NCBI GenBank assembly: GCA_021613535.1
Contig: CP075496.1
Location: forward strand, 12,028,001 to 12,092,000
Length of the DNA: 64,000 nt
Direction: 5' to 3'
Source of the DNA: Adineta vaga
Lineage: Eukaryota > Rotifera
Position 1 is the first letter of the stretch, and every line of letters starts with the position of its first letter. Below, piece by piece: positions 46,641 to 57,600 of the stretch. Position numbers and translations under genes: made by a program. The notes under the pieces are model-generated. The model worked only from the letters and a program-made list of their open reading frames with translations, did no database searches and was not told the DNA's origin.

Positions 46641-47312
46641 ATGAATTTTCCGTGTGGACCGTTAGATACGATCCAATTGATCGCTCTTATCCTATTTGGA
46701 ATTCTTACTCTACAATGTCTATTAGGCATCGGTCTTGGTATTGGATTTCTTCTTGAAACACCTTTGTACAATATTGTCACCAAACTTAACTCCGATTTTA
46801 ATACTCAAGCTTATTTTTCCATTTATGCACGTTAGTATATATATATATATATATATAAGTTTTCAAATTTCCTAATATGTTATGAGAATAAAAATGTTCT
46901 TTTAGCTCATCTTCTCTTAATTATTGGTAGTGGTCTTGTAGCAATTCCAATAATATTAGGTATATTTGGTATTTTACGACGTCGTTGGCGTTATTTAATG
47001 ATTTCTCTTGCTTTACTCTCCCTTTATATGGCATTATTATCTGGTGCTGTTGCGTCAGGTTTTGCTTATTTCGATCAACTTAAAGTGAACCTTCAAAATC
47101 ATTGTGGTCAATATACAACAAATACGACTTGTAATTCAATTTCAACAATATATGGATGTCCAAGAAATGATTGTATTGGACGATTAGATGAAATCATGCA
47201 TGCTAGTAAACAACGTATAGGAATTATTTCATCCGTTTTCTTATTAGTACCATTATTAACAAGTATTCTTATAATATTTCATATGCGTCAAGATATTCTT
47301 TATTTTAAATAA
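46641..47312 (+). CDS. Four-transmembrane protein, claudin/tetraspanin-like topology
   Basis: Two exons, 46641-46830 and 46906-47312, give 597 nt, 198 aa; the intron carries a (TA)n run. Four hydrophobic helices are clear: about residues 10-35, 67-88, 95-122 and 170-192. Between helices 3 and 4 is a ~45-residue outer loop with four Cys (HCGQY, TTCNS, IYGCPRNDC) and an N-glycosylation NTT, which would form disulfides. The topology is that of tetraspanins and claudins, but there is no CCG motif and no claudin W-GLW-C-C signature, so family membership is not shown. Likely a plasma-membrane protein. Confidence 0.7.
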
Positions 47313-48261
47313 TCAAATACATATACTTATACAAAAAGTACATAGACTTCGTCAAGGCCATGAACTTATTCTATCCCACCTTTATCCTTTCTTTTTCTCC
47401 TCAGGTTTTTCTTTTCTCATTATAAATGGTGCTCTTGCTCACTCGTTTTTCTTTCGCTTTATCGATCTAGTATGGTGCTAGTTTAGTATACGTATGTAAG
47501 TGTTTGCTATTGACACGATAAAAAGGTATGTGTAACAATTAAAATTCAATAAAAGACAAACGAAGAGTAAAAGAGAGAAAGATGTAATGCCTTATTCTCA
47601 ATCGTTATCATTCATTGAACTAGTAATTGACCGTGATATTAAGTTTTCTTTTTTCTTTTTATTTCTTCTACACTTGATTATATAATCATAGATATCAAAC
47701 ATGATATGTAACACCAATAACTGTAAAAAAAATTAAAATGAACTTCCGCTTGAGAAGTTTACTTCTATACGTCAATTGGACGTTTTCACCTTGTTTCATT
47801 TAATATTCAATGAACGGAAATAAATGTGAATAAGACCTGTTACAATGAATATTTTATCAAAATCTACATATTTTATTTAAATCTATCTATGCAATTCATC
47901 TGATCAACTTTCTTTTCAACACATTTAAATCGATACAACAAGAAAAACTATATGAAAACATGATATCTTACGTGATATTATTTAACATCTACTGTTTAGA
48001 TGAATTCATTGAAGTCTTACAAATTATTTGTCAAATATAAATGATCATCATAAAATGACCTAACTTGAATGTTATGCTTATTTATTCACACTCAATTGGT
48101 GGAATAAGAGACATAGATATTCTTAAAATGATACACTTAACTGTATGTTTCTTGGCACTTTAGACGAATAAAGTTCAATCGCGAAAAAAAGAAGATATTT
48201 TATTTCATAAACTATTCATATAAAGCGATAAAAAAATTACAGATTAATTTGTTCTAATAAA
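47313..48261. other. Intergenic, no gene seen
   Basis: About 950 nt between convergent genes; A+T-rich, no repeats or ORFs of note. Confidence 0.5.
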
Positions 48262-48528
48262 CTATTTTGGTCGATTGACACTCTCTTGACTGACAGCACT
48301 TTCGTTTGTTGACGATTGTTGTTGTACAGTTTGAGAATTGGGTGCATCATTTGAAGCATTGCTTTCTGCAGATGTTTTTTGTGTTGCGACACTAGTAACG
48401 TCGCCTGGAGCAGCATATACATCTTTATTAACTTCTTCTTCTCTTTTATGATGAGCAGGTACATCTGAATGATCCTTAATTTGATTTTCATCGAGCTTAG
48501 GAGGCCATACTGCCGAATTCTCTGTCAT
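48262..48528 (-). CDS. Small hydrophilic 88-aa protein
   Basis: An intronless ORF from ATG 48528 to TAG 48262. It is acidic to neutral and entirely polar: MTENSAVWPPKLDEN, then HHKREEEVNKDVYAAPGDVT, then a Ser/Gln/Asn/Thr-rich tail ending NRPK. No hydrophobic core, signal peptide or Cys, so it should be intrinsically disordered. The biased, coding-like composition (Ala/Glu/Gln/Ser rather than Leu/Phe/Ile) argues for a real gene. Family not recognised. Desiccation-tolerant animals make such small disordered proteins, but there is no LEA or other known motif here. Confidence 0.5.
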   Translation of the reverse strand: MTENSAVWPPKLDENQIKDHSDVPAHHKREEEVNKDVYAAPGDVTSVATQKTSAESNASNDAPNSQTVQQQSSTNESAVSQESVNRPK

Positions 48529-48864
48529 TTTCAAGTAAAGTAATGTAGAAATAGGTGAAGGAAAGAAATTGGAAGTATGTGCGTATGATTGTTGTCAAGA
48601 CAAAAATGATTTTTTTTGTTAAGAGAATAAAAATAGTGTCTGATAAAGTTAACCGGCTTTTTTTTCTTTCGTTCTATAAGAATGTTAACTATAGAATAAA
48701 ACGTCGGTCTATTTGCAGTTATCGCTAGACTAGACCAGAAGAATTGAAAAACTATTTCTTTGACATTCGCATTTTTAGTAACAGAGATCAATTCTGTATC
48801 AACATAAAACAAAGTAAAATAGCTGATTTTACAACATACAAATGCATTATTTAATGTAAATATA
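48529..48864. other. Spacer, no gene seen
   Basis: 336 nt between two minus-strand genes, with the promoter of the small hydrophilic protein expected here. ORFs in it are A+T-rich noise. Confidence 0.45.
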
Positions 48865-50254
48865 TTATGAATATTGATTAATCCAACCTTGTCGAGGTAA
48901 ATTAAGTTGTCGTTGAAGTCGCATAGCATCACGTCGTTCACGTTCATTCATGTTTGTGAGTTTTGCGGACGATATTCTTGTTGCATTTTCACTATTTCTT
49001 GATTGAGTACCATATCGGTGTGTGGAAGATTGTTGCATCGTTTTAGCGGTTTGTGGACGTGTAATGACTATAAAATCAAATAACAATAAATCTTTAAAAC
49101 AATAGATAGAGATTATGTAAGAAACCTTGTTCTTCAGTTGGTGATGGAATAGATTCTAAGTCATCGGAAGATTCTGAATATTCTGAATGTCGCGATCCAT
49201 TCTATTTAGAAGAAAAAAAACAAAAATCTAATCCGTGGAACGGTTGTTTTCAATTAGAAACTCTACCGAAGTTATAAATCCTTTGTCATATACTGGTGCA
49301 TGATTAGTTGTTTGTTGAAAAAGTTCTTTTCCTGCGAAGACAAAATATGGTTTTGTACGACTTGATGGATTACCAAGATGACGAACAGCATTGTCAGGTG
49401 AAGCAAATCGATAGAGATGTTTTGTTGCACGGCGTGGTCGGCCATTTGCCGATGAGATTCGACTCGGAATACTTGGTGGATTACGTATTTCAGTCTAGAA
49501 TATATATGTAGTGAAAAAAAGTTTCTTATTCATTACTTGTTTAGAATGATCGTACTTGTCGATAGCGCATCATATTAACTAAGAGTTGTCGAGAATTTTG
49601 TTCTCGAACGGGATCAATATGATTTTGTTTAAGAAAAGGTTGTAAATATGAATTTCTATATCAGAAAGAAGATACTTGATTTTTCAATAAAGATAAATGG
49701 TTCTTCAATACCGAGCTGCAGCTAATGTATGCGCGGATTTATGTTGTGGTTGTTGCTGTCGTTGTTTGCGTTCATGTCGATCATCATGACTGAATGAACT
49801 TGCAACACTGGCTGTTTGCTATGGAGAAAAACAATCAAAAACTGGAACACTAGTCAAGAAATATATTTACTTTCGAAAGAATCTCTTCATTATCGGCAAT
49901 AGTTACTGTTTTCTTTGTTGATGAAGCTGAGATGATTTTCTTTTCACTGAAAGCATTTTGTTCAATTTCAGGATCAATACCTTCAAAGAATAAAATCACT
50001 TGGATACAAAACAGAACATTCAAATCAGAACTAACCAATCAATTCAGCTAAATGAACAATAGCTGCTTGATCACCACGCCAAGCACTAAAACATATCTGA
50101 GAATAATTGATATTACCGTTGAAAAATTTATCTACTTTTTTGTTAAATCAAGAAGACATTTAAGTTGTTGTTGTAAACTATGAATTTCTTCTTTTGCTAG
50201 ATTCAATTGATCTTGTAAATCTTCTTTTGGTTCCTTTACTTCATGCATATTCAT
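48865..50254 (-). CDS. Unrecognised protein, coiled-coil start and basic disordered body
   Basis: About eight short exons on the minus strand, joined by good GT-AG signals, from ATG 50254 (upstream exons possible: an AG acceptor lies just before it) to TAA 48867. The order is: a coiled coil of about 40 residues (LNLAKEEIHSLQQQLKCLL), AWRGDQAAIVHLAELIG resembling one ankyrin-type helix pair, a Ser/Lys stretch, HIDPVREQNSRQLLVNMMRYRQ, a basic segment with RPRRATKHLYRF, an acidic Ser patch (EYSESSDDLESIPS), and a conserved-looking end ERRDAMRLQRQLNLPRQGWINQYS. The mix of short coiled coil and basic disordered regions resembles ciliary or microtubule-associated proteins, but I cannot name it. Confidence 0.62.
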
Positions 50255-51446
50255 ATATTGAAGCCAATTTCTAACAAGTTATAATGACAATAATTACCAT
50301 ACAAACATGTACAAGATACTCAGACGTAAAGACAATTTACACAGAACACTTGTTGTCAATAAAAGAGAAAAAAAAAGAAATAACTACGTTTTTTTAAAGT
50401 TTTTTTTTATATAGGAGTATGTATGTGTACACGTCACTATGTTGCCAACGGTGGTAGCAGTGATGGTGTTTCGTAGTATTCTCTCGTCGCTCTTCCTTTT
50501 ATTATTATGATTGTTGTTTATTTTTTAAAGGCAATACTATTCGTATCGACCGCATTACAAATCACTTTTGTTTGCTCATTATTTTTTGATTTTTATTCAA
50601 AAGAATTTGTGTGAAAAAAGAAACTTGCTCTCCTTTTTTTAAATAACAAAAAATCAAGTGATAAGATTTTCTTCTAATAATCCAAAGTATAAAACCATTG
50701 AAGTTCATTTTCTTCTTAAAGTTATACTGTACATCAAAACGAATCATTCAATATTGACAAAAGCCAATAATGATTAATAAATCTCTCAATCAATAACGAC
50801 CATACTCGAAACTTGATTAACTACTTGCAAGTTTTTTTTCCTTTTTAAACAAAACATCATCATATTTATAAAATGAATGAATGCCAAAAATAACCTAGCA
50901 AAAAAAATTTCATACATCGATTATAATCAAAAAACGGCTATTGCTTTTCATGTTATAGTCTTGTACAGTTTATAATTGAAGAACAAACTTAACCGATTTA
51001 TACATAGTTTTCTTCTGGCGACACTTCTTATTTAAAAAAAATGTTACATTATCGAACACCTTTACAAAAATATTCTCTTATTCCTTTCAATTTCATCATC
51101 ATCACCTTCATCATCATCGGAATACGAGTCTCGTTGTCAAAGATCGACATGCAAACATGGTAACTGAAACGAGCATCGACGCGAATTGGTTGATTGCTAG
51201 TGGCAATCATGCTGATGAAAAAGCAGACAGAAGAAAGGAAAGAAAAGAAATTGACACTGCTTCTTTGTTATTTTTCATTTTTCTCTACTTTTCCAGTATA
51301 TATTATTGTTCTCTAGACACACTTTTTAATCATCTGATTTTATTTTTTGAACAATAGATAATGCCTATGATGACTTTATTCTTATCCTATTATTACATAC
51401 ACAACCAATATATTTGATTTTTCCGATATTTTCTTCTTAGATATTG
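50255..51446. promoter_or_regulatory. Divergent intergenic region, 49 kb gene / ERICH6-type gene
   Basis: About 1.2 kb between head-to-head genes. (CAT)n-like tract near 51097-51118. TTTTCTTCTTAG ending at 51440 is an acceptor-like site 6 nt before the ERICH6-type ATG, so part of this may be an outron or a 5'-UTR intron. The small ORF at 51157-51357 was not accepted as an exon. Confidence 0.4.
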
Positions 51447-54400
51447 ATGTCTCATTCGCCAACCGATGTCGATTCGACACCAGCTGAAAATATCGTGGAT
51501 AAATCGATCAATTTCCCTGATATTAATCAAGGTAAGTCTTTCATGCGTTTCTTATTCTTTACAATTCTGCTGTAACTAAGCAAACTATTTCGATTTGAAA
51601 ATGAAGAATAGAGATTGAAAGACACGTCCGAGATAATTGAGCAATTTCTCAAGAAAAATTGACTTTTTACTTACTCTATTCGAATTGAATTATTGTTAAA
51701 AAATGAAACATTTTCTTCTTTCTTTAATAAGTTTTGTAAGCACAACCTTTTTTGTCTTCTTTCATATATATGTATATATATATTATATTTGATCTTGACA
51801 AAATAGTAACATTACTTTTGATATTAGAAGAAACCTTTGAATATTCATGATCATTTTGATTCTTCTTCTCGAAAGAAAAACACAAGAATAAAGAAAAAAG
51901 TTCCGACATTTTCGTTTGTCTGTAATCACTTTAATAGTGAAGTATTTGATGAAGTGTATGGAAAGAAAACATTTCTTTTCCTTCGATAAAATTGCAGATT
52001 TTTCTCTAAAACGAATCAAATGCAATAAACTTTATTAAAAATCTTGAAATAATTTACAATATTATAAAATACAGACGATAATAGAATATGCAAAGACTTT
52101 TTTCTTTCGTCTTATTGTTAATCTTCAAGTCGAATATGATAGACAACTGGCTCTTGAACTGGTGGTGGCGGTTGTGGACTTACCGCAAAGCTTCGAGATG
52201 ATAACGAATCATATTTACCTGGTGGTAACTTTTTGTAGACTCTTCTGATAACAGTTGCTTGAGGTTGAGGTTGAGGTTGAACTAGAGCTCTTCGTTCCAA
52301 AGGTTCGAGTCTCTGCTGTCTTCTATTTCCTTCAATTTGATAAACACGGGGAACCTGAACAGAAGATTGTAATGAATTATGACGATTTAAGTTAGGTACG
52401 ACTTTGACATATTGTGGTCCTAGGTTGTTTGGTACACCTGGTTGATAATAAACCGCTTCACGTCCTATTCGTGGTTGTTGTTGGAGAACTGGAACACCAG
52501 AATTTATTTTTCGTCGTGGTCCTGTATACACAATTTGACTAGTCGGTGGAGGTGGTGTTTGAGCATATTGATGTACAACACGTACCGGTCTTCCTGGCAT
52601 CGGCGAACTATATTGGGGAAATACTTGACTATCATAAACGAACGATGAACGAGGTGATGGTTGATAATAAACGTCTCTATTTGGTGTTGATCCATGTCGC
52701 ATTATTCGTCTTTGAACAACAGGTGCATCATTGTTATTTTCGTAGACCACCCGACGAGGTTGCATAGGTGGTGGTGGTGGTGGTACTTGAGCATTGGCAG
52801 ATTTTCGAATATAAGATCCTAAAGCTGAACCAGTATTAGAATATGGATTTGGATTCTTGAAAAAAAATTCAAAAAGTATTGAAAAGACATTAGAAAGAAA
52901 CTTAATTTACTTGTTGATCTAATCGTTTTCCTTGTCGAAAGTCTTGAATAGCATTTTGATCACATATCTCACATAGACCAGTCTCGGGATCAATCGGATG
53001 TTTACCATAATGACCCATTTGTCTTCCTTAGTTTCTCTTCGCAGAGAATATTATGTATGTATCTCTTTAATCTGATCGGTTTGTTTTTTTTCCTCTCAAT
53101 AATAGAATACTACAGTAGTCATACGCTTCGATGTGTCGTATTAATATTTTCGTCGGCTATTTCGTTGTCTTGAGAATGCTTCAACAGCTTAACAGTTTAC
53201 TCACTTGATTAAATGCATCGATTAAGAAGCAAAATAAACGCCATCATAGTTCATTTTTTTTGTATGTTTTTTTTTGCAATTTCTTTTATAAAGTTTATGT
53301 AACCATGTTTATTCTTTTCTATTCTTCCCGTCCGCCTTTTCTTTTCACTATTCGAAAAAGTATGACATATGAAACGTACTTTCAAACTAAATCTCCCAAC
53401 GTTTCTTCTGCACATCTATGAAAAAAAAGAATAACAAAATATCTACTGACAAGACTTTTATTTACATTTAGCCAATCAATCAGATGAGGGCAAGACCACC
53501 GAAAGATCATCTCCATTGCCATCGCAACAACAGCATGATATTGGTTTGCTTTTGAATATAATAGAAAGAAAATATCTTGTTTGTTATGTTTTATGAAAAG
53601 CAGGTCTTCAATCGAATGTGATAATTGATAAAGAAAATCAAGTTTTTGCTCTTACAGCAACAACAGATAATGTGTCAGTGGTATCTAAAAAACAAGAAAC
53701 TCAAACTACTACACGATCACGTCAGAAAAAGATTCCAAAAAATTCAGCTTCGTATGAGAATAATAGATGATCGTGATTGAATATCAGTACTAAATTCTAT
53801 TTATTACTTCAGAATTAGTGTACAGACAGAATGGACATGGAAAGATATGGAAATGCTTGAAAAATATCGAGGTATATTGTATTTGTTTTTGTCTACGAAC
53901 ATAAATGTTTACTTTTGATCATTTGATAATTAGTTAAAGAACCTGAACCTGAAGAATCAGATAGTGATACTGAATCGATAGAACCAGTTTCAAAAGTTGA
54001 GGAAGTAAATAAAAATGATCAATTTATGAAATTGTAGAAAAGATCTATTTATTTTTTTAAGACACCTGAACAAGTTGAATCTACATCCACATCATTACCT
54101 GAATTGCCAATTGTAACATCTGTTGGTCCACCACCGATTTTACAGGTTATTTCTATTCTATTTAGCATATTTAAGTGAACGAATTTGTTTCTATTAGTAT
54201 AATCCCGAATCGAAACAAAAATTTGATGATTATCCGCGAACAGATGAGGAAATTAATGAAGAAGAACTACGTGATTTAGGTGTACATGTTCATGGACATG
54301 TTCCATGCGAATTTTGCGGAAAAGAATTACTTGAATGGCCAACAATTGTAGATCAGGAAAAGTTTCCACCGAGTGAAGTATGACTATATACTCCAAATGT

Positions 54401-56836
54401 TATTAAATTCGATGATTTTCTTTGGATTTTTAGTTATTTTGTTGCACTGATTATCGTGAATTTGTTGAAGCTGTACTTGAAATGCAGAAAGAAGAAAATC
54501 TTAAACTTGATTCCAAATTGATTGATATTCAACCACATGCAAAAGTTCGTAGTCGACGTGCTCGACAATTAGCTGAAGAACGAGCGATGGCAAGGTATGA
54601 TTAGACAAAAAGATAAGCATTTTGAAAATTATTCATACATTATCTAGACTTTCGGAACGGCAGGCAGCCGAACAAAAACGACTCGAAGAACAAATACAAG
54701 AATTTGCTAATAGTGCACATCCAAAAGCGACTGGTATGTATATACGTATAAATCAATCATTCACATGTTTTCTTTTTATTTACGTGATCAGTAAGAATGT
54801 CGTTGAAATCAATTGTAAACACTGATTGTAGATTATCACACTTGAATGTGATCAAAAAATGTACAAAAACAAAAATGACATCACTAGATATATTTAAATT
54901 TGATTAGAATAGTTTTCCTGTTTTTCCAATAGTTGTTTCATGATCCCTTTTTACACATTTCATTATATGTATTTACACTTGTGTAGGACGTCAAACACGA
55001 AGACATCATGGAATGACAGCTAGAAGCACTCAGAATAATGCAGGAAATGCCAGTGCAGCTGAATGTATTTAAAAAAATATATCTATTAATATTGAGTTGT
55101 TTCTAATGTTTGTGTTTGTAAAACTTATAATTGATCTTTCTTTTCGAAATCCATGTTTTATAAAACATAATCTGAAAGAAAAGATCTCAATTTTTTTGTT
55201 TTGTAATATGTATACAGGAAATTCTCAACAAACAAATTCATATCGTGGTGTATCATCAATGCATACTAGCTCACAACTACCGAGTGCCAAATCGGACTCG
55301 GGTAGTAAGTGTGCGTAATTGTCATACTAATCGCTTCTTAATAAATCTCTTATGTATCTATATATGACGTGATGTACTTCTTCTTCTTCTTCTTCTTCTT
55401 TTGAAATTTAATTGAATCATTGTTTTTATAATTCTTAACAATTAAAATGTTCATTTGGTTCTATTTAGTGGCAGCAAGAATGAAGACTTTTACATATCAA
55501 TTATCAAATTTAAAATATGTTGAAGAAGGCTGGACATTAAAAGGACCAGTTGATTTCGAAATTAGTTCTGATGAAGAATCTGATATGGAAGAACATATTT
55601 TAATACCAAGAGATCTTTCAATAACTGCAATTAAAGTAATTAACATAATGATGAAGATATTTATTATTCGAAATTATTTGATTATTTCAATAGAAAAGTG
55701 AACGACCATTAGTTCAACGTTTTTATAAAGATGGAACGACAGCCGCTATTCTCTTTTCGACTGGTACAGGTTCTATTTAGTAAGTCGCATTTTTACACAT
55801 ATTCAAAAAAGTATTTGTGCTCATTTCTCGTTTTTTTTCCTCATAGCTATCCATCCGGTAATTTAGCAATTAGTATATCTGAAGTTGCTCGAGCTATGCT
55901 GCTTTATACGGCATTTACTGATGAACCACCATACACATCAAGACAAATTGCACAATTCGATCCGTTTGGAAATGGTTACTGTAATTTTACAAATGGCAAG
56001 TTAAGGTAGGTGGTGTAATTTCTTCTCAATTAAGAATAATGGTCTGGTTTTTTTCCTTAGACAATGATAAGAAAAAATGTTTATTTAGGCATTTTCTATC
56101 CTATTGTTTATGAATGCTTATCAAAACGTTTCTCTTTCTTTAGATTACAACTGACGGCACTTGAAGGAATCGAATTAAATTTTGATGGTAGTCGACGACG
56201 TCGTTGGCATTGGTGGGCAAAAGTAAATACAACTTCGGAACCACATGTTCATGCACCACCATGTCAACCGATACTCTTTCGTATCAATGAGGAAATTGCC
56301 ATTAAAGTATGTTCACAAGAAAAAATTTATATGAGATTTTCCAGTGAACTTGTTGACCTTAAATTTAAAGTTGGTGCAAGATTGAAAGTAAGAATATTCC
56401 TTGTATTTTATATAGTTGTGATAAACTTCTTTTTCTATAGGTAAATAATATCAACAATTTACCATCAACACAAAAAAGTGATCCATATGATAGTTATTTG
56501 AAAAAGAAAAATACAGTTTTAACGTAAGTCGATCAGATTTGTCTGATATATTTGTTGAAATTGTCTCGAATATCGTATAGACGTTTGTTGAAAAATATTA
56601 ACATAGAAGCACAACAATATATTAAAACTCAAGAACCTATTCGATCATCACAAGAACCTACACGAACTAGTCAAGAACAATCAGTACGAACTGTTCAAAA
56701 AACAACTGTTGTTAGTCTTTCACAACAGAATCGAAGTAAAACTCCTATGAAAGAAAGTTTATTTCCACCGATTCGACAAAACGAAGAGAAAGTTCAAAAC
56801 AATCGCAAAATTTATCGAAGCGTCATTGTCACATAG
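51447..56836 (+). CDS. ERICH6: ERICH6/FAM194-domain protein, about 17 exons
   Basis: Glutamate-rich protein family with the FAM194 domain, mostly associated with ciliated or sperm tissue; molecular role unknown. Exon 1 is 51447-51531 and exon 2 starts at 53472, so intron 1 is 1,940 nt and contains another gene. Later exons are short, with ~50-nt introns. The N-terminal half is acidic and Ser-rich (EPEPEESDSDTESIEP), followed by a Cys-containing segment HVPCEFCGKELLEWP with FCCTDYREF, a possible zinc-binding knuckle, and a charged helix (RRARQLAEERAMA). The C-terminal FAM194 region is clear: RFYKDGTTAAILFSTGTGS, YYPSGNLAI, FDPFGNGYCNF, RRRRWHWW, VCSQEKIYMRF. The tail is basic and Ser/Gln-rich. 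The join between the exons near 55070 and 55210 is uncertain: the obvious donor would create a TGA. Confidence 0.82.
51532..53471 (+). other. Host intron 1 of ERICH6-type gene
   Basis: Donor GTAAGT at 51532 and acceptor TTTAG at 53471; phase-1 join gives GCC (Ala). Apart from the nested gene, 51540-52117 and 53019-53470 show only A+T-rich sequence, with (TA)n near 51764-51785. The 53019-53470 part should be the promoter of the nested gene. Confidence 0.75.
52118..53018 (-). CDS. Gene nested in ERICH6 intron 1: Pro/Gln/Arg-rich protein
   Basis: Lies wholly inside the first intron (51532-53471) of the plus-strand ERICH6-type gene. Exons 53018-52911 and 52855-52118 sum to 846 nt, 281 aa, phase 0. 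The first exon is MGHYGKHPIDPETGLCEICD, with a CxxC that could bind metal as a dimer or be incidental. The rest is disordered: a PPPPPP run, repeated (R)VVY/AVYYQP motifs, many Pro, Gln, Arg and Tyr, and QPQPQPQ. No signal peptide or membrane helix. Such compositions are typical of scaffold or RNA-binding low-complexity proteins, but I do not recognise a family. The long open frame and clean splice support a real gene. Confidence 0.7.
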
Positions 56837-57073
56837 ATCGTCCAGTTTCGTTTTTACCTTTTTCAAATGACGGACTGATAAAATAAGATTCATTTGTGTG
56901 TCTTTGTCTTTATCTTGTTTTATCCTCTCTTTCTCTCTCTCTCTTTCTTTCGTCTTTTTTTCTTTTTCTCTCACTTCTTTTAAAATAAACTAAAGATATT
57001 TAATCTCATACACATTTCATTTTTACCTAACATTTTGCTATTCACTTATATTCATATCACATCGAACGAATCA
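56837..57073. other. Short spacer with CT tract
   Basis: Between two plus-strand genes. It includes a (CT)n run at about 56930-56945 and AATAAA at about 56984-56989, probably the ERICH6-type gene's poly(A) signal. Confidence 0.45.
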
Positions 57074-57494
57074 ATGCGTTTACTTTGGATTTATACTCTT
57101 GCCTTGACAATCGTCCTTGCTCTCGTTTTTCGTAGGATTTCTTCAATTCATCATTTAACTAACATATGTATCTATCGATTATTTTTCTATAGAAAGTGCC
57201 AATGGAGATGCAATGCATAAGAAAGGTCAGGAAAACAGAGGTATAATCCATGGAAAGAATGATCAACCACGTCGGAAACATCCAGATATTGGTCGAAATG
57301 ATCGTCATTCATCTACCGGTGATCGATCATCTTCACATTCTCGTAATCGTGGTCATAGTTCATCATCTGATCGTCTTAACGATCGTTCATCTCATCATGA
57401 TCGAAAGAATAAAGATAAAAAACAACACAAAAATAAACACAATAAACATCGTGATGAAAAAAAACATCGTGGTGGTAAAATGCCTCATCATTAA
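57074..57494 (+). CDS. Secreted His/Lys/Asp/Ser-rich small protein
   Basis: Exons 57074-57131 and 57193-57494 join to 360 nt, 119 aa. A signal peptide is obvious: MRLLWIYTLALTIVLALVF, with cleavage probably within QSANGDA. The mature ~95 residues are almost wholly polar, with few hydrophobic residues: clusters of His, Lys, Arg, Asp and Ser (RNDRHSS, SHSRNRGHSSSSD, HHDRKNKDKKQHKNKH) ending MPHH. No Cys. It is probably extracellular, disordered and able to bind metal, nucleic acid or acidic polymers; function not known. The intron sits right after the signal peptide, a common place. It runs tail-to-tail with the LRR gene, only 106 nt apart, so the 3' UTRs probably overlap. Confidence 0.7.
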
Positions 57495-57600
57495 CTTTAT
57501 TCAATCATGTTTTTCCCCTCTATTAGACTTTCGTAGTTCATACACAAAGAAAAAACGAAAAGAAAAACATTTCATTTGTTGTATTTTTTTTTCAATCCTT

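Noticed and set aside
51157-51357. 66-aa ORF upstream of the ERICH6-type gene considered as a first exon
   Set aside because: The N-terminal half looks polar but the rest is hydrophobic noise, and no donor joins it in frame to 51447.
52295-52315. tRNA B-box-like GGTTCGAGTCT on the plus strand
   Set aside because: It is antisense to the coding sequence of the nested gene; no A box, stems or cloverleaf around it.
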